The translations under genes and the position numbers were made by a program. From positions 1,320,001-1,384,000 of the forward strand of contig CALNXK010000129.1 of the NCBI GenBank assembly GCA_942486035.1: DNA of 64,000 nucleotides. The letters are read 5' to 3'. Positions 55,901-64,000 of this stretch are shown here, piece after piece. Within the stretch, counting starts at the first letter, position 1, and each line of letters begins with the position of its first letter. The notes beneath the pieces were generated by a model, which saw nothing but the letters and a program-made list of their open reading frames with translations, was not told where the DNA came from and did no database searches. The stretch comes from Porites lobata. Taxonomy: Eukaryota > Cnidaria > Anthozoa > Scleractinia > Poritidae.

Positions 55901-58900
55901 TTCTGGAGGCAAGTGTGCTGTTTCTGAGCGAGAAATATGCCTGAAAGTTAAGAAAAATGAGATAAGAGTGGAACGCATTGATCAAAAACATATAAACAAT
56001 GTTGCTTTGGCGCGACAGTTTGCTTTAATGGCTGTCAAACTTCAAAAATTAATGTTTGGCGACAAAACACTTCATGTTTGGCACCTTATTTAGATGCAAC
56101 CTATGGTATTTACATTGTATATGCACCCATGTGACCATACTTGTACATAGGATTTAACTCTTTAAGTCCCAAGAGTGACCAACATCAATTTTCTCCTGAC
56201 AATATTGATACATCATCAAAAGAAATGGTTATGAGAATTAACAAAATGATCAACAAAGGAGAAATGCGTTGATCTCTATAAGGCAATGTATGGACATCCA
56301 TATTGTGGAGAATTTGTATTCGGATATTGGGGCTTAAGGGTTAATGCACTAATTAGGGCTTTACCATTAAATGGGATTCAACAAATTAAGATGAAATCTA
56401 TCAGGAAATTGACTAATTTAAATTTCCAGTGGACAAAAATTTTGTACCAGAATATTTAAAGCCATATTGCATCCTTTTTTGCACTTTTCAAGGGCTGTAG
56501 ATGTAATTATTAGTTATCTGTAATAACACCAAAGACAATTTCTTATGAGAGCCCAAGAAAATAAATTCAAATTTCGCAGGAATTGAAAAAACACAGGTAA
56601 AAAATAACTATCAAGCATAAGATTTCATTGTGTGAAATTTGAAGCTTTTGAAGGTTAGTGAAGTTTGTTTTGTCGGGCTCCAATAAGAACCTTTTCTTTG
56701 GAGTTATTTCATACAATTTTTTATAGCCCTCGAAAAGTGTGAAAAATATTTCTGGTAATTATTCTGGTACAAGGTTTTGTCCACTGAAAATTAAAATTAC
56801 TCAATTTTCTAATGGATTCCGTCTTAATGTTTTGTTGATAGGCCGTAAAAATTTAATTTAGTTGTGTTAAACACAGTTGATTTTTAAAGTATTTTTTCTT
56901 TGAAAATTTGTAAGGGGAAAAAAATCATAAGGCTGCAAATAAATGTTTTAAAGGCTTCTATTGGATCAATACCTTCTGTGAAGTAGTAGAATTAAAAGTT
57001 TCTGCATGTCAATAGAAACAAAATTGAAATAAAACATTGTAGTTGAGGCAAGTAAATGGAGAAATTGAATTCAAGTATTTAAGTAAGGTATGTTTAGTCA
57101 AGGGATGGATGGATGTTAAAGTAAACCGAACAAAAATTGTACTCAAATTGACAGACCTGAAGTGTGTTTCCGTTATTTTTTGGTTTCTCTACCTACATTA
57201 CAAGATTTTCTGCACAGTCCAAAAGCATACAGTATAGATGCAAAACCAAAGCATTTTGAAATATAGTTTTCAAAGTACTTTTATCCGTTAACTGAAAACC
57301 ACCTTTACTTGTTACTAAAGGAGGTTGATGAGGAGAAAAAAGGGGAACACCAGTCATCAGGAGAGGAAGGTGAAAAGGAGGCTCCAAGAAAAAGCTCTTC
57401 TGTTAAAGCACGTCACTCTAGGAAAGCATCCCCACCACACAAGAAGGCAGAATCATCGGATGAAGAAGAAAATGAGAAGACTGAGGAGGAAAAGCAGCAA
57501 GAACTTGTAAGTTTTTTTAAGAGCACACTTAAATGTAAATAAATTGTATTGATCATTAAGTAGTGGTAACCAGTGAATGAAACTTACATTTGAGGATTAC
57601 CATAAATGACCTACATGTGTAATAAATGCATGGGGAATCTATTAAATGTTAGGAGTCGGGGTGGGGGCGTTCGGAGGCAAGAACTCACTCAGCTACATTT
57701 TATATTTTTTTGATATTATAACAGTTAACTCTCTGAGAGGGACACCTTCAGAACTGCGACTAAGTGTCTATCTTCGAAAGATGTTCATCGTACATGTATA
57801 GTGAGCCAACTAATAACAAAAGGCAGGACAAACCCTAGTTACATGTACATATCTGTTTAGCGAGGTGTCCGTTTAGAGCGATTAACAGTAAATCCCACAC
57901 AGCACTTTATTTTTAAGCACTATACTGTGGGGTACAATGTAAACGGTTTTCAGAAGGTACTTCATTGTTTCTTTAGATAAAACTGTATCAGTGCCAAATT
58001 TATATAAACAAAAAGACTCTCACTCTTCTTATCAGATGACTTTACTACGTGTAGCTTTGCCTGAGTGTAAAATGCAGCAAAACTTAAAAGGTCAATTAAT
58101 TTTTCTATTCCAAACTAACATGAGTGGAAATTGTGATGAAAACTGTTCTCTCGAGAAATCTCCTGGAGCTCATGGCTTTAGAACCAGAATAGTTTTCATA
58201 AGTACAATATAACATGCACATACACTGTACATGTTTACATAGAAAGTTCAAATGGGGTTGTCTTAGGGCTTGCATAAGTAGAGCTGTGTACTTACAAGTC
58301 ATGTACAGCTAGCTATACAAAAGTGACCTTTTAGAGTACTTTGACTTAACTTATTGTTTTTCACACAATTTCAGAGCTCTGAACACTTCAGACATAAAGT
58401 TAAATGCATTCAGTGTCTGGCATATGTCTATTGAACGGCGCTTTTTTGTTTTGTGGCTCAACAAACAATCTATGAAAAATATACTTTTTTCATTTCATGC
58501 GAATTTGGGGTGGGGGTGAGAGGCCACTTGTTTTGATTACATTACATGGTAAGTGAAGAGTGCCAGTCTCATTCAGCCCAAAAAGTGCGTCAGTTTATGT
58601 GTCCAGGGGAACGTTTTTAGTTTTGATTGTGCAATCTGTTGTATTCTTTACTCAGCATTAAGAGAAAGTGGGGATGCTTTGTCCCTGCCCACAAAAGCCT
58701 AGCATGCAATTACAAAAATAATGACAATATCAAAATTAAAAATGGGGCAGTTTTGCATTATAATCAGCCGTCTTTCTCTGGACTCTTGGAGTGTTTTAGT
58801 GTCTATTATATTATTAATAGCTGTTTTTTTATGGTTTTCAGATGGTGAATATCCGCAAACTGCTGACGGAAGTTCTCTTAACGGTAACTAATGAAGAGTT

Positions 58901-61900
58901 GAAAAAAATTGCTCAGGAGACTTATAATGAAGCGCTGCGAGGTACATATCCTGTCATGCTTAGTGGTGTTCTTTACCAAGTGCTTCTGGTTGGCCATCAG
59001 TAACGTGACTATTTTCTGTTGTGTTGAATGATGTTGTAGGTCCTGCACGGCAGTTACAGCATTCTGGAGGTTTAGATGCTCTTCGAGGAAAAGGAGGTTA
59101 TTTAGGTATGTTCTGCCACTCTTTATGCATTTCACTGAGGGTGACAAAAATAATGTTATTTAAGAGAAATGTAGGTTTTACCATGTAAAAGTAACAAGGG
59201 TGTTTGATTTGAATGGTTACACAAGAGATAACTTTCCACTGACTAGCTTGACTTGTTATTAAAACTACATGAGCATGTACTTGATGTTGTTTGGTTTGTC
59301 ACGTGAGTACAAAAATAGGAAGGACATGTAACAGTAAATTGATAAAGCATTTATTTGTATAATTAAATGTAAATGAATAAGAAGGTACAAACAACTAGAA
59401 CAAGTAAGGCTGTATAAACAGTAGAACTACATCTTCTGTCTACTTTGTTGCTTTAAAAGGGAAGTGTCATGGATAAGTAATATACATGTAAATGAAATAA
59501 AAAAGACTGCAGCCATTGACAAGGCAGCCATTTTGGTGGTTAATATAGTACATTTTTTTTCTTAGAATCTGCAAGATAGAGTTAAGTTCCCAGTGGAGAG
59601 AAACTCTTTTCTGTTCTTAACCCAATATGGTCTTAGTGATGTCACGTTCAAACCTGCAATACAGCAATATGATTTTAGTACAAGTACTTCCACATAACTT
59701 TTCTTCTTTCACCATGTTCGAGAATTACTGACTTTTTAAAATGAATAATATTAAGGTTAGTACTCAGTGACTGTTCCTGATGGAAATGGCTTATTTTCTT
59801 TCCCAAGAATCCCTGGCGTAAATTTTGCGATTCAGTAGAAACAAAATCAACTAGTTTCTCGATGCTCAATGGACCAGTCATTAAGTGATCTGTTATACTG
59901 CAGTGATCTGTTATAAAGCCCACTAAGAGTTGAATTTTAGGCTGCCACACAACAATTGTAGCCAGTTGGAAGAGTGGGGGGGTTTCAACCAGGGATTACC
60001 AGCACTGACCACTCAGTTGTGCTAGGAGTGACTCTGATATGTTGCTAATAATAATTATCTTGCCTTTTCGAGTAGCCTGTGACATCAGAGCATTTGCATA
60101 CAGGTTGGAGAGCTTGCCATACAAAAAAAATGTACAGCAAGAGTGAAATCTCGATAAATTGAACCCCATACAGCAAACACCCCAGTATAACATTCATGGC
60201 ATAGTTGTAGTGAAATGTATGGAACAGACCCATAAGCTAAAAATGTACCCATCTCGTTTGTTAGATTGGGTCTTAGACTTTCTAAAAGTCCTTTATTTTT
60301 TTCCTGGTTGTTTATGCCATTTTAAAGACTTTCCATACCTGTTTGGCGCGAAATTCACAGGTCGAAAATTCTACCGGTGACGTCATGACAATTGACCAAT
60401 AGGACAGTGAGTGATATTTCACGCCGCTCCCGATAGAGCATGTCAATCATATGATGATTCAAATCCATTCAGGCGAAACAAGTCGACTTCGAGACTTCGT
60501 TGCTCGTTCGGCCGCTGCGCGACCTCATGCAATGAAGCTTGCTTCGCTCACTTTTAAGAACTTAAGCAAGGTCGACTTGTAGCAAGTCTAATTGGGTCTC
60601 TACTGTCAATTTAGACTAACGCATCATGTAGGGGAGTATTTAAGCATTTTCCACTCATTGATTGTTCGTTTCCTTAAATACTGAACTAAGCATGGTTTGT
60701 ACAGTGTTTTATTGAAATTTCGTATCTCCCCGCGGCCAGGTAATGTTTTATTATTTTATTATCTAAACCTCAATGAGCTGCCAAACCATTTCATTGTAGT
60801 AGTTTTTTGCAGCGAAAGGCGCAATTCATCATGTAGCCATAGCAACGGTGATCTTTTCACATGTGAAGATATTGGGTGTGTTCCTTTCGGCGAATCCAAA
60901 AACGGATTTTTGATCCTAGATTTGCCAGATTTCGCGGTCGAAAGGAACGCGAAATCCGAAATTGGATTTGTAACCTTGGTAACCTTTCGCCAAAGCGTGC
61001 AGTATGCACGACATCCTCCCAAAAAATGACGTGTTTTCTACTGTTTGACAAATTATGCGATTATACCGTGCAGAATTTAGTGGTCGGCAGTTCGAATAGC
61101 GACGATGGAACGTATAAAACAGACAAAGGAAGAAGCGCATTAAAATTGAAAATTATCTAAAGATTGTCGGCCAGTTTGATCCAGTTCCATAGCTCGGGTT
61201 TTTTTATGTAGCACGTTCGAGTGCCTGTCGCGTCTACAAGCGAGTTTGTAATTAGATAGCAGTTCATTTGTTACTTTTACTTATTTCTGATTTCAAGCCA
61301 TCTTTAGAGACAAGTGGTTAGTATATGGATATTTTAATGTACCTGGAACAATCTTCTAGTGTTTTCAGATGTTTTGCGGCAAATGACAGTAACGAGGAAA
61401 CTCTACGACCTCTATGGGAATACTTCAACTGGAAATACCGCTGGATCATCTGACTAATTTCGGATCCACTGTGAATGGAACAGCGTAGATCACTAATCCG
61501 TTAATCTGGATTTGGATTCTTCGGATTTCAAATCCAATGAATCCTTTTTCAAAAAGGATTCACCAGATCAAAAATCCGGATTTGGATTTGCCGAAAGGAA
61601 CGCGAAATCCGTTCTTAGATCTAAAATCCGTTTTTGGATTCACCGAAAGGAACGCACCCATTATCATGTTTTCGCGCGAAAGCTTACCCGGTATTTCAAT
61701 GATACATTAATTTTATCCACAGTAACTACAATCCTGGACAAAAATCCTTGGGACAGTACCGCAATATTCATACTTTTCTGTCATTTCTCGGTTCCCTCTT
61801 AAAACAGTACATCCGTTTCGAAATTTTCTTGCTGTTCTCCCTCCCCCCACCCTATACAAAGTTGAAACTCGGAAAAAATTCTGGATACACGCGTCCAACA

Positions 61901-64000
61901 TTGTTAGGAAGAGGTTGGACCTGTGTGAATTGCAAAACGCTCCAGAAACGCAAGTGTCCCAAGACTTTTTCCATGATTGTCTGAAAAAGAGGTGGGAAGA
62001 GAAAAGGCAATTTTTTTGATTCCCTAAAAATTTTCATCAAAAAAATATTGCAGAACTAAATTTCTTACTCGCTCTGAAACTCAAATTTTATTGTAAGAAA
62101 AATAATTATACGAAATGAATGTTTCAAGAGCGTTAAAACACAGCTGAGTCTTATACTCGTATTTTCGCGGGAACAATTAAATATCCTAAAATTATTCATC
62201 TTAGAAACGCTATGAAACTTAAACAAACAAACGGTACTGCACTTGATAAAAATACTTCTGCTCGTTAATAAGTGACAAGTTTTTGTGGTAAATTTTAGGT
62301 TAGCTGGAGCATTTTGCATTTTAGGACTAGACTGTTAATTGCTGCTTATTGCTACTGGGCCCTTTAAAGCGTTTGATGCACCTTTTCATTGTTTTGCACA
62401 GGCTACATTGTATTACTATCAATAAACGGAGGAGCAGGTCATTTTTATGTCAGAAGAGGTCGTTATCTTTCATGATAACGTACTTTTTCAATTCTGTGGC
62501 CACAATAATGACCTGGTTCTAGATTAATTGAAATTTGTATTAAATCGGGAAATGCTTTCGCTCCTCGGCCTTCTAGACAAATAATACGCGCGAGGTCATT
62601 TTTAAGTCGGCCCTTGATCTCGGGTATTGTCCTATTTTTTATTTGATCTGTAGCACTAACAGATGATTTTATAGACACTGTTTTCAACTTCCGACCGGGA
62701 CCAGTTAACGAAAATCTGTGAACACGGGTCGAAAGAACGCCATAAAATCAGTAGAGTTGTTGAAAACTAACGAAGATAGAGCATCGCGAAGTCGCGCAGT
62801 TTTACAGATGTTTGTCTGGTGGCTATTTCGTGCCCTTCGCCATACAAACTTTATTGAGACTCTATGGCCATATCTTCTCTTGTTTCGGACGTATCGCATT
62901 TAAAATTGATGATTCTACTTATTTTAAGTATCTTTTTCCGGCAGTTTCGATAGACATTCGCGTACTTCTCTTTATCAAAATTTGAAAAAAAACTGTGGAA
63001 GGATCTATTCTTGCCGTTTGTCGCACAGTCTTTACTCAAATGACAAAGAATGTTGTAAACTACAAGCAGTATCCCTTTGTTTCTTAGTCCGTCTAGCGAA
63101 ACGGACGAAATACTAAAATGACCACGCGCGTGAATGGAGGCCGCCCTTGTTTCTCGCGGCTTCGACGCTCGCGCGCGCGTCACCCCCCTGACTAATCTGA
63201 AGAAAAAGAGAGAATGCTCGCACTCTAAAGGTGACGTTACACGAGACGATTCGCAACCACGATTTTTAGCGCAACACGGCGTTGCGACGTTGTTTCGAAT
63301 GGTTACAACATTGTTCCAACATTGCAACGTTGTGTTGCGCTAAAAATCGTCGTAGCGAATCGTCACGAGTAACATCACGTTAATGTGGTTAAAATTTTCT
63401 TTCAGGACTAGGCGGGTATGGTTCAGATAGTGGAAGTGAATCTGAGCAAGAATCAGTTGGCGAAAGATCATCTGCTTATTATGAGGACAGAAAACATCCA
63501 AGTGCAGACATAGAAGAGAAGCAGGAAATACGAAGAAGCCGTTCTCGCAGTTTTTCCAGAAGAGTCAGCCAGAAAGACGATGCGGGTTCTGAAAGTGAAG
63601 AAGAGGAGGAATCGAAACGTTTAAAACACCATGATGCAGGCAGTAAGCACGTGAAGAAGGATAAACGAAATCGAAGCCCTTCATCCTCTGTCAGCGAGAG
63701 CTCAAGTTCCGTTTCAGCTCATCATAAAAGTCGGCGGAAGAAGCATCATCGAAGAGAAAGAAGCGACAGCTCATCACCAAAGCGCCGGCGGAGACATCGT
63801 CGACACCACGGAAAAAAGAGCCGATCTCGAAGTAGATCGCCGCGGAAACACAGTAGCAAGAAGAAATGGAAGAGTGAGAGCGAATCGGAGAGCGACACCG
63901 AGAGTAGAACTTCGAGAAAACAAAAATCATCAAGACATAGTCGGGAGTATTCTGACAAGAAGCATCGTCGAAAACGAAGATCTTCCAGTTCATCATCGCA
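52885..64000 (+). CDS. PNISR: PNISR: Arg/Ser-rich nuclear splicing-associated protein, 3' end beyond window
   Basis: Seven exons with GT-AG introns and consistent phases: 52885-52975, 54272-55036, 55423-55637, 57321-57506, 58842-58941, 59040-59105 and 63406 to the edge; 2018 nt, about 672 residues so far. N-terminus MWAGGHHDP...QQWWPM, then DPSQDWAAKAALWAQQRMAQ spanning exons 1-2, a Pro/Gln/His-rich region, the family signature LPMWIREGLEKLEKQKQKQ (exon 3), an acidic stretch (exon 4), MVNIRKLLTEVLLTVTNEEL (exon 5), PARQLQHSGGLDAL (exon 6), LGGYGSDSGSESE and a long RS/KR-rich tail (exon 7). The order matches vertebrate PNISR (SFRS18), about 805 residues, a nuclear speckle protein that works with pinin in splicing. 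The exon 4 acceptor could be 57321 or 57324. Introns hold many MITEs. Confidence 0.92.
55722..56108. mobile_element. MITE in PNISR intron 3
   Basis: Ends TACCGTCGGTTGCATCTAA and TTAGATGCAACCTATGGTA. Subterminal GCCAAACAT motifs on both sides. The small open frames inside are incidental. Confidence 0.75.
56154..56344. mobile_element. MITE in PNISR intron 3
   Basis: Ends TTAACTCTTTAAGTCCCAAG and TTGGGGCTTAAGGGTTAA, 191 bp, non-coding. It resembles a high-copy cnidarian repeat (recollection, not searched). Confidence 0.65.
56376..56845. repeat. Large fold-back in PNISR intron 3, arms of about 225 bp
   Basis: Left arm from TCAACAAATTAAGATG and right arm ending CTTAATGTTTTGTTGA are inverse complements with mismatches. 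Paired landmarks include CCAGTGGACAAAAATTTTGTAC with its complement, and TTTTCAAGGGCT with AGCCCTCGAAAA. A short centre of about 40 bp separates them. Confidence 0.75.
57719..57890. mobile_element. Inverted-repeat MITE in PNISR intron 4
   Basis: Ends ACAGTTAACTCTCTGAGAGG and GTTTAGAGCGATTAACAGT with GGACACC / GGTGTCC next to them, TA at the borders. pogo-like, about 172 bp. Confidence 0.6.
60874..61659. mobile_element. Harbinger-like MITE in PNISR intron 6
   Basis: Ends GGGTGTGTTCCTTTCGG and CCGAAAGGAACGCACCC with about 40 bp of inverted terminal repeat (AATCCAAAAACGGATTTT follows), flanked by a 3-bp ATT duplication (60871-60873, 61660-61662). Extra internal copies of GAAAGGAACGCGAAATCCG lie near 60940 and 61593. 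786 bp, no transposase. Confidence 0.8.
63231..63378. mobile_element. MITE just before the PNISR exon 7 acceptor
   Basis: Ends GTGACGTTACACGAGACGAT and ATCGTCACGAGTAACATCAC with ACGATTTTTAGCGCAACAC mirrored inside, and GTTGCAACGTTG-like internal repeats. 148 bp. It ends 27 bp before exon 7. Confidence 0.8.

Noticed and set aside
62851..63327. Minus-strand frame of 158 codons in PNISR intron 6
   Set aside because: It runs into the MITE at 63231-63378 and has no family match that I recognise.
1..64000. CRISPR arrays, operons or bacterial defence systems
   Set aside because: Intron-bearing genes and eukaryotic repeats throughout; the 60-bp arrays have no spacers.

Overview
The window looks like nuclear DNA of an anthozoan cnidarian, most likely a stony coral. 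This is inferred from AT-rich intron-bearing genes, a tRNA-derived SINE, a Penelope-like retroelement with a GIY-YIG end, many short inverted-repeat transposons, and lineage-type olfactomedin (OLF) genes. No prokaryotic, organellar or viral gene organisation is visible. No search could be run, so the taxon rests on recognition only.

Left and centre (1-46.7 kb): a tandem array of four OLF-domain genes, all on the minus strand. OLF1 (1365-2267) is a remnant with two exons. OLF2 (6755-11141) has every exon but carries a one-base insertion in exon 4. OLF3 (22096-27650) and OLF4 (39507-46529) are intact six-coding-exon genes of about 332 and 331 residues. Each complete gene has a 5' UTR exon, a signal-peptide exon, a basic linker exon with an RSKR furin-type site, a 24-residue helical exon, and three exons that together form one OLF domain. 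The genes are separated by 10-12 kb spacers. A block of about 16 kb (9.1-23.9 kb) recurs at 25.3-41.3 kb with very high identity. Its edges lie inside the OLF genes, so OLF3 has OLF2-like 5' exons and OLF4-like 3' exons. Intron 2 of each complete gene holds a 60-bp minisatellite of different copy number.

Spacers: no gene was recognised. They contain three diverged copies of a repeat of about 0.85 kb, a SINE, pogo-like and fold-back elements, and an element of about 0.95 kb present only in the second spacer.

46.7-52.9 kb: mostly unique AT-rich intergenic DNA with a 399-bp hAT-like MITE. Three weak plus-strand exon candidates lie here, the last with a short FFDQP motif that recalls alkyladenine DNA glycosylase.

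Right (52.9-64 kb): the plus-strand gene PNISR, an SR-rich spliceosome-associated protein. Seven exons are read with consistent splice phases, and the last is open at the window edge. Its introns hold at least six inverted-repeat elements, including a fold-back with arms of about 225 bp.

The OLF array encodes secreted extracellular proteins and PNISR encodes a nuclear RNA-processing protein. Nothing indicates that the two loci work together.
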